Origin: Polytrichum commune
Taxonomy: Eukaryota; Streptophyta; Polytrichopsida; Polytrichales; Polytrichaceae
DNA length: 64,000 nt
Direction: 5' to 3'
NCBI GenBank assembly: GCA_950295325.1
Contig: OX485805.1
Location: forward strand, 46,774,758-46,838,757
Shown: piece after piece, positions 1 to 13,180 of the stretch
How the letters are laid out: the number at the start of each line of letters is the position of its first letter
Position numbering within the stretch: the stretch's first letter is position 1
Made by a program: the position numbers and the translations under genes
The notes under the pieces: model-generated
What the model was told of the DNA's origin: nothing
What the model saw: the letters and a program-made list of their open reading frames with translations, nothing else
Databases searched by the model: none

Positions 1-520
1 CCACATTCAAATCCTTACACATTGTGCAATTTTGTGGATTCGGATGGTTTGTCGAGTATATCTCGTGCACCACCTCCCAACAACACTTCAAATCAAACAC
101 GAGTTCCCGAAAGGCCTCTTTGTTGTCTAATTGGAAAAGAGCTGCACGGCACCAATCTCCACTCCCACATTCGCTCACCAATGTTCCCCCTTTTTGTATG
201 ATACGACGCAACTCCATCACCACAAAACTTACTTCAAAGGATTGCTTCATGGATGTGATCATCTCAATAATTCCATGCACAGTTGTAGGAAGCTTGTCCA
301 CAAGATTTGTGCATTGTCGCTTATTCAACACATCATCTCGTCGGACAATAGTTTGCATTTTGCTGATTTCTTCGTCTTCCCATTGCAAAAAATCCAAAAG
401 CTCACATCCATGTGGTTTCTTTTTGTGAACAAGTGTCAAAAAATATATGAAGCAAGTGATGATGAACCCCCAGAGCATTGACATTTGCTTCAACAATAAT
501 TGCCCAACTTCGACAGCCAT
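1..520 (-). CDS. N-terminal part of a membrane-anchored helical-domain protein, cut by the window edge
   Basis: Read on the minus strand from the ATG at 520-518, the frame stays open for 173 codons and leaves the window at base 1. An in-frame TGA lies about 15 codons upstream of the ATG, so this Met is the first possible start. Residues 15-31 form one hydrophobic segment (LWGFIITCFIYFLTLV), followed by a basic stretch (HKKKPHG) and an acidic, helix-rich region with the motif NKRQC near residue 66. Further on it reads ECGSGDWCRAALFQ and NKEAFRELVFDLKCC. Composition and the absence of stops argue for a real gene. NKRQC-type four-helix domains occur ahead of kinase domains in some plant TKL/MLKL-like proteins. 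That resemblance is from memory, and no kinase domain lies inside the window. A single-pass signal anchor is inferred. The downstream part, and so the function, cannot be seen. Confidence 0.7.
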   Translation of the reverse strand, partial: MAVEVGQLLLKQMSMLWGFIITCFIYFLTLVHKKKPHGCELLDFLQWEDEEISKMQTIVRRDDVLNKRQCTNLVDKLPTTVHGIIEMITSMKQSFEVSFVVMELRRIIQKGGTLVSECGSGDWCRAALFQLDNKEAFRELVFDLKCCWEVVHEIYSTNHPNPQNCTMCKDLNV

Positions 521-3130
521 GACGAAATAAAACCTGCATTGCACATCAATAATGCCAACATCTCATTCTATGACTTTTGTAAACATACACAAAACCCCAT
601 ACACCCAATTTTACTCAGTACGAACAAATTATTCTAACCACTTGTACAAATCATAGTCGCAAAATTCATTCTAGTCGAGAATTCTTGATCTAGGTAAAGC
701 CCTAATATTTCAAAAAGAGATGGAGAGTGGGCCAACACAAAAGAAGCCTTCAAATGAACATGTTCCAATTGTACTCCTCGTCTAATTGTGCTCATAATAG
801 AATCTCCCTTCCTTCCTATTCTCCCAACATAAATAACATGGCCACATGTTTTTGTGTCAGCTCATTTATATTGCTTGGGGAAGTATTTTTGTGGGAGTTC
901 CCATGCAAATCAAAAACTCTTTGTATGCAAAACTATTCATTATTGATGACTAACATAGGAAATCTAATGAAAAACATTGGCAACCTCTGCATACAAGCGA
1001 TAAAGCATGGTGTTAAGAACAAGAACCTTAGATCCTACTCTCATCTACCATGGTCAAGTTACACGACTCAAGTATTTTGCAAGCACAAAATGCAAAAATT
1101 GCCTAAAACAATTCAAACAATAAGCCATATTGATTCTTATCACAATTGATGCAATATAGAGTTCCAGCCAAGCTATAAGCAGACAAGTTGCTATACGTGC
1201 GGCTTAGCCCAATGAATTTGGTTACGATAATACGTCAAGTAGAATAGAAATGAAAAAAAAAGTTCATGTCCTAGGGACTTCAACGAACATTAATCCAAAT
1301 ATTCAATTTAAGGACAACTTTATGAACGAAAAATCCTTGAAATTCATTGGTTTTCACTATGGAGTAGCCAAAGAGCATGCAAAGTAGGGGGTGTCTAAAA
1401 ATTATCCATAAGGCTTACTTACTGCGCCCCATATGCTTCATCAACCAATACTAATGCATCCCAAGCACCGAGCATCATATACCCATGTGACATATCTAAA
1501 GTCCTTGCCTCTTATAATCATAACCCTTTGTTATTTTAAAACTTATGAACTTAATTTTGTATTGTGTCCATAAATATATTATGGCCCTAAATCATACGAG
1601 GTAGACACCCTATTGTCTTTATTGGACATAACTTTTATAAATGAGAAAAAAATTAGAGTCCATATAAATTGAATATTTGTGAGTTTATCCCCAACATCCT
1701 CACATTGAGGACGTAAGAAATGATTGTTGAAGAGTAAGTAAGACATATGTGATTTGTGGATCACAAAACTCGATACATGGATGACTCTCGTCGTCCAGAC
1801 TTTGAGGTTCCAAACGTGACCATACTTTGCGACATTTTGTCGTTGACCGAATACATATGTCACTAGGACTTGTTCTAGGAATATAATAGGTAATTATGCT
1901 CACATACTTTCATATAACAAAACACACATGCAACATACAACATGAAGGTAGTCGTAGGCTCACCTTGAAGTAGTCTTGAATATTTTCCTCAACAATAATT
2001 AGTCTTCGCTCCACGTTAGCATACCTCAATGTGAGCCTAAACACACTGCCAATAAAAAAATCACAATGAGCACACATGGCCCCTGGTATATTCAACATGT
2101 TGTAATAAGAGTCAAAGAATTTGGGAAATTTGCACAATCTCATATTTTGTTTTCTCTATTCATCATATGCGAAGTCCTTGTTCAACTTCTTATCATACTC
2201 TAGGAAGTCACTACAACCCCATGTTCCTCCAAACCTGAAATAAGATTGATTGTCCACAACCTCCCCAACTCAATTGGATGCAATCCTAAAAGCCGCAACA
2301 TGTTCATAAACATATCATTTTTTAAATCCTCATAGCGAAGTACGATGTTGTTTACGCTCAACAAGATAAATTGTTGTTTTTTGATATACTCACTACCAAA
2401 TGTCATAAGGTACTCACTTTGAGGAATGTTGTTGCTCATTCAAAGGTTGTTGGAATTTCATGGTGTGAATTTCTCAAAAACATCAATCAGAGGTGTTTGG
2501 TCTAGCAAAATGCAAGACATGATTGCAATTCTTTGGTGTTGGTTGGCAGCTTTGTGAAATCAAGCGCACAACTTCTACACTCTCTATTCTTCTACACAAA
2601 ATACATGCAACTAACATTGACTTTCAAATTATATTATTTGAAAATCCTTGCATTCTAGGCTAAGTATTACTCTAGCTAACAACATAGGTGACGAACAAAG
2701 TAGGCACTTTGGTGTCAAAATGTTAATTCTTTAAGGTGATGCATGAACTTCTGTAGACATTGGACGCTTGATGTGGAGATGAAATATAGATACCAAAGTT
2801 GCAAATGCTAATTGATCAAACATCCGAAAGAAAAGATCAGGCATGGAAGCAAAAGACAAGAAGGTCCACAAACATATGGAAAGGAGAATCGCTCAAGACA
2901 CCACCTGAGGATTTCGACACATGTTGTGTCATATTTTGTACAAGAGATCCAAATGTCTATGAAACGGAGACACTTTCTAGATTTTCTAATTTGGTCAACT
3001 TGTTAATAATATTGGTGTGTGGTCAGAAAGAATTGAAGTTCAAATTTTGCGTGCGTGTCTAACCTAACACCTACTTCACTATACACCACTAGACTCTATG
3101 ATGATAATATACACAAGTGACCATTACTGT
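521..3130. other. Gene-free AT-rich stretch with coding-like debris
   Basis: No supported gene. Two short minus-strand frames (2439-2200 and 2143-1910) have protein-like composition; the first contains VLRYEDLKND, loosely like a sulfotransferase segment. Stops separate them and no family can be assigned. The 5' leader and promoter of the gene at the left edge must lie in the first few hundred bases, but I see no convincing TATA box. Confidence 0.4.
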
Positions 3131-3149
3131 CAATCCCATACTTGATAAA

Positions 3150-3645
3150 CCAGTCCCCCTCCATTTCAATTCCAAATGTCAATCTCCAAAATTGTGCATT
3201 AGGACTAGGATTCGTTGCTTCGAACCAATACAAACTTGGCAATTTAGCTCGTAGTCCACCTCTAAGACTAGTGTTGAATCTTACAAGAAGAACTATAACC
3301 TATCATGTTGTTCATCAACCAATACATTGCATTCAAGCAACATTCATAACCGATACAAGCTGGGCATTGTTCAAAATTTGCAAACATCACACGATGTAGA
3401 CATTCACCAAATGTTTTGTTAAATTAGTGAACTTCATTCATGACAATTATATTCGTCGCCAAAATTGTTTACTTGCTAAATCGACACATAAAACTAAGTT
3501 TATCCAATTGTAGAGAGAACCATTTTGTTCGTAGTGTACCTCTTAGACTAGTGTTAATTCCTACAAGAAAGAACTATAACTTATCATGTTGTAGTTGGAC
3601 CAAGTGGTTGCATTCATGCAACATTCACAAAGACTTCCATGATCT
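3150..3645. repeat. Two diverged direct repeats, ~275-bp period
   Basis: The block around 3245-3370 recurs, diverged, around 3510-3640. Shared words include CTAAGACTAGTGTT / CTTAGACTAGTGTT, ACAAGAA, and ATCATGTTGT followed by a TTGCATTCAAGCAACATTCA-like end. Short open frames across both blocks are a by-product of the repeat. No terminal inverted repeat is visible, so a local tandem duplication is the simplest reading. Confidence 0.55.
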
Positions 3646-3670
3646 TGATGCTCTTCATTTTCTTAAGTAG

Positions 3671-6055
3671 ATGTTTAGGAGTTTATGAATTCCTTCAAGA
3701 CTCATAGTACGGAACAAACATGATCTTCCCATGTGTATGATTCCTGCTCAACAATGATGGGTACCACTTGAATCGGTAACCAAACGATAAAAATTAATAA
3801 TGCATGTGAGATTGAACTAGTTGGCATTGACTTCACTAGCTAGCTAGAAAAGGAAGGCAACTATCGTGGTACTATGACACCTTCTAGCACTCCCTTGATT
3901 CCATTGAGCATAAGAGCATGCAATTGCGACCCCTTAAAGCATCAAATCTCTAAAAATCTCTTGAAATCATCATACAAGATTATCTCAACGGTTAAGTTCT
4001 TAGCCATTGTCTAAACAAGAGATATTGGCTGCAAACTTTTGGTTGGAAACCACATCAAAAGATAGCCAAAAAGTTTCTTTTTTGTAGAACTGCATGCCGC
4101 TAGAGAAAGGAAAACGCATCCTTGAAATAAAGCGGGATAGAAAAGACTAAACTACATGAGAAGATAAAAGATGAGAGAGTCAAAGGAACCCTTGTGACTC
4201 CGAAAACAACGACAATCCAAAGGATCTCCATCGAATAAAAGACAATGACACAAAACATATAGTCCTTCTTGACTTCCACCTATGTTGTCATACAAAATTC
4301 AACCTTGTACATAATGCCAATATAATGTGAAAGGAAGTAAGAGCTTACATGAATAATGAGGCCAACAAAACTAGGGACGTCTAGTAGTCGATCGCCGCAA
4401 CGGAGCTATAACTTGGTGCAACATAAAGCTCTACCAGCCTAACATGGAAGCTGAACCTAATGTGTGAGGCTTGGCAATAATTGGGATCTAATTAAACGCA
4501 ATCCGCATCCCTTACACCATAATGAACCTCATCTAACCACCTTAATTGACCCGCCCACTCTAATGCTCTCAATGTAAGGAATCAAACTTCAATAGATTGC
4601 CAGTTTCACACAAATGCTGCAACATCACCATGTACAACAACTAAGCATTTTGAAACCTTCAAGTACGTTCCAAATTCATCACTATACACTGCACCAATAA
4701 TCAAGTTGCACCTAAAACATACAAAATCATCGATGTTGGTTGCATAGACAAGACCTTGAATCAGTACAAAACAAACACGTTTTCTCAAATGTTGTCCAAT
4801 GTCCAACTATTAAATTAGGTGTTACATCTAGTGTATCGTGTGTGCGCTCAACATTGAGCAACATGCCTACATGTTCTCGTGCTCAACATCTTGCTAGACA
4901 CGTTTATAGTGAACCAAATCGTACTCGATACCCACATAATCGAAAGACCTAATGAATGTCCTCCTACTTCTAGGATTACTGCAAAAATCCTAACTTGCTT
5001 TATGTTCCTCCATTTGGACTCCATCTAGAGTAGAAGAACTGCTCGGTACTCCGACTTGCACAGCGAAAGTCCTTAAAGTGCAACGCCTTAATGTCACTTA
5101 TATTGGACTCAATGGCCTTGGTGAGTTGAATATGGGGCAATAAGTATAGCACCACAAAAGATCCGCGAACTCCCCTTTCTTAGGCTCTCTGATCCGGACT
5201 TGTTCATCGCAACATGTTCGCACTTATTTTTTAGTACTAGGGTTGACACATTGCTACAACTGGAAACGAGACCTACACACCACACTAGCGCAACATTGCG
5301 TCGTGCATTAGCTACGGAGAACACTGTCAAGTTCTTTATCCAATGCGTGCAAGAAGTCTTAGGCAACCAAGACGTCTTCACACAAATGTGCACGAACTAC
5401 AATTCAACGTGTGCACTCCACCAAATCCTTAGTTACTACCAAAAAAAATATATCTTCAACAAGTACTCGCCCTCGCCGCCGCGGTGCACAAACTGGATCA
5501 AAGCTCAAGCAACGGAATCCTAACGACGCTCGCCACTGGGAAAGTACTTGCTCTAAGCCAAAATTCCATCTGACTGCCTGGCAGGAACTCCATTGCAAGC
5601 AAAGCATGAGAAGTATATCAAAATCCACCGCAAACAGGGCATGTCAAACACCCCGCCGCAGCAGCAAAAGAAGAGACGAGCGCTCAAATAGAAGTTCCTC
5701 TCGAGCAGCCTTTTCAAGCAAGGGCGGAGACAAAGACAGAGACACTTCACGCACTCTCAAAAATCATCAGAAAGCACATTCTCCGACGAGAGAACCAAGG
5801 GAGCCTGACCAAAAAAAGGCCTGACAGGGCAGCCACCACTTGGAAGCGTCACCATATCGTGCACGGTGAACCATACCGGGCACCGTGGGGTCGTTCGAAA
5901 CGCAGACGAGAGGGGAGCGTTGTTAGCAGTGTTGAAGAGTGAAGCCCTCGTATGAGGTTCACTCTGAAGGGTTTTCAAATTTCAACCCTACAGTTGAAGG
6001 GCTAGTTCAAATCCAAGACGTCCATCCAAGAATATAGAATTTGAATTATAATCAC
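3671..6055. other. Gene-free stretch
   Basis: No gene supported. GC content rises between about 5450 and 5900, where overlapping frames on both strands arise from composition only. A block at 5925-5965 (containing GAAGCCCTCGTATGAGGTTC) recurs in reverse complement near 12911-12950, so part of this stretch is a dispersed repeat. Confidence 0.4.
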
Positions 6056-6057
6056 TT

Positions 6058-6350
6058 ACACAGTTTAGGTGGAGTTAATCAAATTCATAATGCACAAAAG
6101 GGGTGAGGATATTGGTCTACAACCGGTATTAGAATAGTGTCCAATTTTGAAAGATGAATCTACAAGTTACTTGGGTTGCAAAGAATTAGAGATTGACCCA
6201 CCTTTGAAATCCCAATCTCTCACTAGTTTAGGTGAATTCCATCAAATTCATCGGACTGCGAAGTCACTTTGCACAAAATCACAATGCCCAAAAGGGATGA
6301 AGATTTCGTCCAGAGTTTGGTACTGGAATGAGTGATAAGTTTTGAAGATG
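6058..6350. repeat. Diverged direct repeat pair
   Basis: A unit beginning CAGTTTAGGTGGAGTTAATC (about 6060) and running to TTTTGAAAGATG is repeated from TAGTTTAGGTGAATTCCATC (about 6224) to TTTTGAAGATG. The second unit carries extra bases in the middle. Old tandem duplication; function unknown. Confidence 0.45.
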
Positions 6351-6399
6351 CGTTCAAGAGCTCGAGTTGTGCAGGATGAGAGGAAACACACAAACATTG

Positions 6400-7300
6400 A
6401 GAAAGACGACCTCACAAATACCATAGCAACTACTATAGCGAACTAGAAACCTCGGCGAGCTGCCTTTGGCCAGTATACTAGGGGCGCTAAAGATTCTGGA
6501 ACCGCCCAGCCTCGCCAGCATGATGAAGATGGTGGCGTACTACGAGTTCGCAAAACCCCCATATTGTTGTGTCTTGAATGAATGGTTGGTATGCTATGGA
6601 ATGGGTCATCTCCAACTTCCAATATAATCCAGGGTGAAATCATTTATGCACCCCGAAGGCAGGCAACCAGCACATAGACAAAACCATCACCCGATATAGA
6701 GGTTTAGAAATCACATCCATAACGTCCACGAAGGCAATGAAAACCACTGCGCCGCAAAAACCTAGTGAAGGAATAATTGAACACCAAACACACCTGTGAT
6801 ACGGACGTCAATCCCCCACCACTCCTCCCGACGAATCCGCAACCCACCCATGACGATGATCCCCGCAACTTAACTCTTCCTGTGGTTACAAACCATCCGG
6901 AGCACATCCACCCTCCTCACTCATTCAACCTCCTGCTCCTCCTCCTCAGCATAACCTACGTCCGTCGGCCCAATACTGCTCCTAGCTGCAGTCAGTCTCC
7001 TATAAAACCAGTACACAAATCCTCCTCCAACCCAAACGAAAAATCCACCAAGCAAGCAAGCACCGGATCACCACCCATTCCGACGCCCATAGCAGAGTAA
7101 GATCTGGCATCTGGAACACCGGTTGTTAGGATTGCGAGAGGGGAGGGGAGCGGAGCGGAGATTTCTGTGCCTGTCTATCTGTCCACGGAAGAAGCAGAAG
7201 AAGAGTGCGAGGGAGCAAGACGAAGAAGACAACAAAACAGAGCAGCCGACGACCCTGGCGTGATGGCGAGGTGCCTATCTATTGACGGTGGCCATGCTGA
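6400..7300 (+). promoter_or_regulatory. TATA-like promoter and GC-richer leader without an intact gene
   Basis: TATAAAA at 7001-7007 is preceded by a C-rich stretch and followed by about 250 bases of purine-rich, leader-like sequence. A short reading frame starts at ATG 7263 and stops after two dozen codons. Downstream sequence turns AT-rich and repetitive. This may be the 5' end of a gene whose body was lost or interrupted, or a chance TATA in a GC-richer patch. Confidence 0.3.
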
Positions 7301-7439
7301 CTCAGTGTCCTTCATTAGGTCCCAAACCACGTCCTAATTCACATCCCCAACCACTGGCACGGTTGCCTTTTCTTTCACTCCTTACAGTAGGTCGTACTAC
7401 TTGGACATATTCTACAGCACCGACTATGCTAAGCTTTAG

Positions 7440-8576
7440 CCACACTAATAAAATAAGCGCCAAGTTCCTTGTACCAGTCCCCATCCGTTGTTTAAATGAG
7501 TGAGACACGGGTGACATCATCCCAAAAATGGGTGATGTCACCCATGTTATGGAGGGGTACTTCTATGTGGGATGCCGGTTTATTTTGATTTCCTACTTTC
7601 TAACTAAATTTGGTGAGTGATAAGACATGACACTTTATGAAGGTCACCAGCAATGAAGGTCATCATCATTTAACTTTTTATATTTGATTTGCACATCAAT
7701 TTCCATACATTTATTGAATGAATTCCAAATTAAGTGTTGTTGATATGCGTAGGTTGGTACTACTATCATCTATGGAAATATCCATATTTTTATTTTTATT
7801 TTTTTGGTGAAATCTTCATTGTACATATTGTTTATAGGTGATTTTTTATGCATTTTTTTACTAAGCCCGACATGTAACATGGGCCATCATTAGTTCATAT
7901 TGACTAGATTTAAGATAATCATAGTCTTGAATGAGTTTATAGTAAAAGCACATAGTTCATTGTTTTTGCATTAATAGATTTGCAAAAATAGCATGTGATT
8001 ACATGGTTTAGGGTTTGTTACGTGGTTTGTTACATGGTTTAGGGTTTGCCTCGTAAAAGAATTGAATTATTACAGAGGAGAGATTCCTCATGTCATTATC
8101 AATATGTGGTTTAGCTTATTGACGCAATCCATGAATATTCTAATTACTTTGGCTAAGATTGGGTAAAAGGCTATAGCATGATAACCTAATTTAAAATCAT
8201 AATTAATCTAAGAATGTCGACAATTTTGATGAATGTTGACCACATTGTAAATTTTAAGTTACACTAATTTTTTAAAATCAAATGCAAGAGTATGGACTAT
8301 ACCCAAATGCCCCCGGTTTTGGTAAGTAAATGGCCTAGTCACTGCCGGATTGTTGTTCGGGTAAATACAATGAGGCGAGTGACCATCAACATCGCATGAA
8401 CTGATACATAGAGATTTTTTAAGTTTATACCCCTAATTGATAATCTAATTGTCAATGTAACCACTACATGAAGTGAAATAATCATGTGTTTGTTTTGATC
8501 AAACCTAACTGTGATACCTAATTGATACCAAAATAATCTCTAAATATTTCATGAGTGTTTCCTTTGGCTTGTTTGT

Positions 8577-8619
<43 letters not shown>

Positions 8620-8970
8620 TATTATTAAGATCTAGATTCTAAAAACATCATAAAATACACGTTCCTTAGGAGTACTCCTCAAAAGAAACAAAGTGGCCTT
8701 TAGTACCCAAGGGTGTACCGTAGGTGACTGGCGGATCCGGTCACCGGAGCTTTCTAACCGGCACATGTCCTTCTTGTGACCGTTAGGACCACCGGTCCTT
8801 TGGCACCCGTTCTTGCACAACACAAAATCTGGGACACCCATTCATGGGGGGTACCGGTCCTTGGGTGAGAGAAATGGGCACATGGCACCACCCTCTTTTG
8901 ACCGGCCCATTCACTTATTTTACAGAAAATGGACCGGGACCGGTACAGGAAACCTTGCCTTAATATCTAA
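7440..8970. repeat. Diverged inverted repeat with ACCGGTCC-type ends, MITE-like
   Basis: The segment 7440-7560, reverse complemented, aligns with 8845-8970. Shared words are GGACTGGTACAAGGAACTTG versus GGACCGGTACAGGAAACCTTG, with a common order of flanking motifs. Several further ACCGG motifs occur at 8720-8870. The arms are clearly diverged. The interior (7600-8630) is AT-rich, without a coding frame, and includes the (TA)n run at 8580-8616. Confidence 0.4.
8580..8616. repeat. (TA)n microsatellite
   Basis: About eighteen uninterrupted TA units. Confidence 0.95.
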
Positions 8971-9388
8971 CCATTTCAAGGGCTTCACAGAGTGGGACAA
9001 GTGCACCAAGTGTCCTCATATCATTAAATATCATTAGAATGGTGGAAAGTGTGTCATAACAATATATAGTTTTGGATCAATTTTCTGTGGGGTTTGGAAT
9101 TTGTGGGGTTATATTTTGGGTTTCTCCTATAATTTGGGTATACTCAACCTCAGTTTAGGGTTGACCACCAGAATCTAGCTAAATTCACGAGGGGGAAACA
9201 TTACTGCAACCTTACTGCACAATGCACATACATGTATGCACTAAATAGTCATAATAGTGTGGATGGAGGATTAGCGTGAAAATAGGTAGTGTGAGCCGCT
9301 CTAATTGTCTAGTGGGGGTGAAAATAATGTGGGTCCAAGACCCCGGATCAACCCCTCGGTCTTTCTAGATTCCTCGACTATAGTGCTA

Positions 9389-9730
9389 GATATGATATTT
9401 AGTGTCATACAACATTTAATGTCACCGTGGTAACTTTTTGGATGACACCTCTTATGAATAAGTGAACAAATACTATCGTGGACGATGGACAAGTTCATCC
9501 ATTGGCCATAACCCTACCTTCTCTTGTCAGCAACTTGTGATGAAATATTGTCATGGATGATTGCAATTTGGATGAAAAATCACTTAGTAAGTGACAATAA
9601 TTGCAACACTGGAAATCTATCATCCCCAAACAATGTACAAGGAATGACAAATAATGTTGGGTTAACATCTAGTGCCGTAACACTATACTGCAGTTTACAA
9701 TTGGTATTGAGCAAGAGAGTTAGAATTGAG
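9389..9730. mobile_element. MITE copy, inverted relative to the copy at 11936-12304
   Basis: The block begins ATATGATATTTAGTGTCAT and continues through CTTGTCAGCAACTTGTGATG and GGAATGACAAATAATGTTGG. The same words, reverse complemented, occupy 11936-12304. The inner terminus that the other copy shows is missing here, where retrotransposon sequence starts, so the copy is truncated at about 9730. Confidence 0.65.
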
Positions 9731-11770
9731 CAAGACAAATATTTGGATCCTTTAACTCTCCAAAAAAAAATAGGAAACATCTGGCTACGTGAAGAAGTTG
9801 GATACGGTATATATAACCATGAAAAATATTAAACTAGCAATACGATTACCATGCCTACAAAACATGTTTACAACATAATTAATGGTTATACATCACAGCC
9901 TTATAATAATCAATAAAGACTTTCCAAATGAACCCGCACATATCTTCATAGACTACTTTAAAGGTCTATATGTGATCAAAAATCAATTAAATCATCCCAC
10001 ACTACATAACAACCACCCTGATAAAACCATTCTATAGTTAACTTTCAAATATAAAGAACTCAACTCACAACACTCTATAAAGTAAGAGCACATGCCAACA
10101 TAACAAGAGACAAAGAAGCCGACACACTTGCTAAAGAAGATGGACAAAAGAATACTCCAACGCCTCACAACCACATGAGAATTTGCCCACTCAACACCGT
10201 ACTACTACCAAAGAGACGATTGGCTATCAATGGGAACAACCCCTAACAAAGGACCCATTAGATTCCTTGAAGAACATCTCACAAAATATCTAGAAATGAT
10301 CCCCATACTATACCCCAACATAGATAAATTGATATCCAATGAGAAAATAAACAATGAGCTCTCAAATAAGTTTTGGACAAACAAATTCATAACTCACTCT
10401 CAAAAAAACATGTCTTCTAAAATTGAGACATGGTCAATACATATGTAACTCTTAGATCCTTATACGTGGCTTCATGTACTTCTAAAGTGCAAGCAACACC
10501 ACATACATGCCCTTCGAACCAAAAGACATAACAAAGCAGTATGGGAACTGAGAAAACTTACTGTGGCCTCAAAAAGTTAAGATGCTATGTTCTCATGAAT
10601 GCATTCAATATTGACCCCCCCCCCCCCCAAAAAAAAAAAAAAAAAAAAAAAAACATCATCCCCCCATGGCTATTACCTTGCACATGTGGCCAACAAAGAT
10701 GTCACTGAAATGCTAGATTTAAACTAGACCTTCTATGTGTGAAAGGACTACCATATCAATCTCTACCACCAACATAACCTAGTGATAACTTAAAAATATA
10801 ATTCATTGATTCTACGAGGATAAGAAATCAATGAAGCACTACCAATTGACATACAACCACCAAAACAATCCTAAGTACCACCAACCAATAAATAACTTGG
10901 ATTACAAAAGAATAGGTGCCAACGTTGGCTAAGGAATTGTCACAACTTTCGGTAGGAGCTGGTGTTTGAAGGATACAACTTTCATGTCAAGTCACTTGCA
11001 TCACAATATAGTGCTCAAGTAAGGCCATCATGGAATGAATCCGGACCACTAAACATGTGATGTTTACCCTCATAAAGAATGAACCATTGAGAAGTCCTAT
11101 GACTCAACGGCCAACTAATAAAGAAAAGTGATCATATACCCCTACAACACCACAACCACACAAACCCCACCACTACAAAGATCGTCTAGTCACTTAGGTC
11201 CTTTGGTCACTATAATTACTGTAGTGCCCACATCAAGAGGGGTTGGTAGTCCTGCACCACTAATATTATGTCCAGTGAACATAACACCAAGGTCGAGTTG
11301 CACAAGCATTTCAATCACACATTTTTTCTCTCTCTATTCAAGTAGATCTAAACATATTTTCATACCATATAGTCTTATCATAGGATCCTATGATAGAATT
11401 TAGTATGTGATAAATTTGGACTTGGACTTAGTCCAATTCTACTTAACTTTGAATAGTTAGTTTGAATTCAAGATTCACACCCTACTTTAAATGTTGGTTG
11501 GCAAGTAAACCATGCCCATGGGGTGGACTTCCCATTGGAAACCTAAATGACGTGCATGGGGCACTATGAGATCAAACCCCCTAAATACAAGGAATTTATA
11601 AAGAAGAACAATTGTATACGTACTAATAGCTAGAAAATACCTCCACTACATACATCAAATATGCATCAAGAAATAAAAAGACATTTATTACATATGCGAT
11701 CCACTTTCACCTTCCAATGAAAATGTTATTATCAACTTTTTCATGAATAGAATGTAACTCAATGATTGCT
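9731..11770 (+). mobile_element. Non-LTR retrotransposon copy A, 5'-truncated and decayed
   Basis: This segment aligns with copy B (about 59335-61550). It starts inside the RNase H region (REEVGYGIYNHEK at about 9790), passes the tether (MGTTPNKGPIRFLEEHLTKY at 10230) and a zinc-motif remnant (TWLHVLLKCKQHHIHALRTK at about 10461). It then loses nearly all of the endonuclease domain by an internal deletion near 10830, and resumes in the 3' non-coding region. Similarity to copy B ends at the same words in both (ATGTAACTCAATGATTGC, about 11753-11770), which marks the element's 3' end. Many stops; not functional. A C-tract/A-tract run at 10616-10654 lies inside. Confidence 0.7.
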
Positions 11771-11935
11771 AGGCGATTGCCATAGGCACACATATACGTT
11801 CCATGGTCTAAGCAATCATCTTTATAACCACCCACTAAGTATCAAAGGAAAATTTTATATTTGGCACAATCTACTTCAAAAAAGGAAGTGATAACATGAT
11901 CAAATGCAACAACGGTGACAAGATTTAACTCCACG

Positions 11936-12304
11936 AAATATGATATTTAGTGCCACCACTTCTAATTGTCTTGCCCCATACTAATTGTAAACCACAGTGT
12001 AGTGTCACCAACACTTAATGTTAACCCAACATTATTTGTCATTCCTTGTAATTTTTGGGGCGGGGGATTACAGATTTACAGTGGTGCAATAACTGTCACT
12101 TACCAAGTGATTTTTCATCCAAATTTTGAAGTATCCATGGCAATATTTCATCACAAGTTGCTGACAAGGGAAGGTAGGGTTTTGGCCAATGGATGAAGTC
12201 ATCCATCATCCATGACAATACTTGTTCACTTATTCATAAAAGGGATCATCCAAATACTTTCCAAAGTGACATAATATACCATATGACACTCAATATCATA
12301 TTTA
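11936..12304. mobile_element. MITE copy with its own short terminal inverted repeats
   Basis: It begins ATATGATATTTAGTGCCAC and ends GACACTCAATATCATAT, so its two ends are inverted repeats of each other. It is the fuller partner of the copy at 9389-9730. About 165 bases of unassigned sequence separate it from the 3' end of retrotransposon copy A. Confidence 0.6.
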
Positions 12305-12309
12305 GTGTA

Positions 12310-13180
12310 GTACTTGGATAACTTTGATTCTTTTGGCCAGTTCCGGAATAAACTGCAGCCACACCCCGGCATTACTATCTCCACTTTGATGTCAGATGTT
12401 CACCCATAGGATGTATTTTGGCATTAACTACCTCTTTAATACAAAACGGACTTTCCACATGTCACATTATCAAGTGTCGTAGTCGTATAGAAGAGGGAGT
12501 TTTGAACTTAAAAGTTTGGTCGTGCAAATATGTGTCGTAATGTCGAGGGTGTCGTAGTAACGAGGTTAGACTGTAGTCTACTTCCCGCTTCCCTTTCGTC
12601 ACACGGCCTCTGCCACCAATGTTCAAGATTGAAGTCTTCAATGCCCTTCAAAATATACCTCTCTCAAAATAGCCCTTCAAAAAACGGCCCCAAATCGAAA
12701 ATGAAGACATCACTTGAAGTCCTCAATATGATTTGCCTATCATAAGAACCAACAAGCATAGGGCATTGTCACTATAAGGAGTGGAGTTAGATGCTTGATT
12801 CATAATTTTTCACATTATACTAGAAACACGTATCATATAATTCATGCACAAATTTAATATGAGATTTGTATTTCATTTCTTCGATTAACGGCTTGGACTT
12901 GAAGCAACTTCGAGATGAACCTCATACGAGGGCTTCAATCTTGAACACTATCCGCCACGCAAGAGCACATGGGGCTCGTGTTTTGTTTATGGAGACTAAG
13001 TACTTGTCGGCCCACAAGCCAAGGTTAAGTATTTAAAGGCAGAGTCAATGTCCCCCTTTATCCCTCCCAAATGGTGTTGGACCCACAAGTGTATCCGCTT
13101 TGGAATGGCCTAGAGAGGCTAAATAATGTTAAAATCTTGAACTCCTTGATAGCCTGTTTTTTGATCGTTGATCCTTGCAG
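12310..13180. other. Gene-free stretch
   Basis: No gene supported. Contains the reverse-complement partner (about 12911-12950) of the repeat motif at 5925-5965. Confidence 0.4.

Noticed and set aside
2200-2439. Sulfotransferase-like fragment (VLRYEDLKND)
   Set aside because: The resemblance covers only about ten residues, flanking frames have stops and the order of other motifs does not fit.
5411-5824. 137-aa plus-strand basic protein
   Set aside because: Composition-driven frame in a GC-richer patch, with an overlapping frame on the other strand and no motifs.
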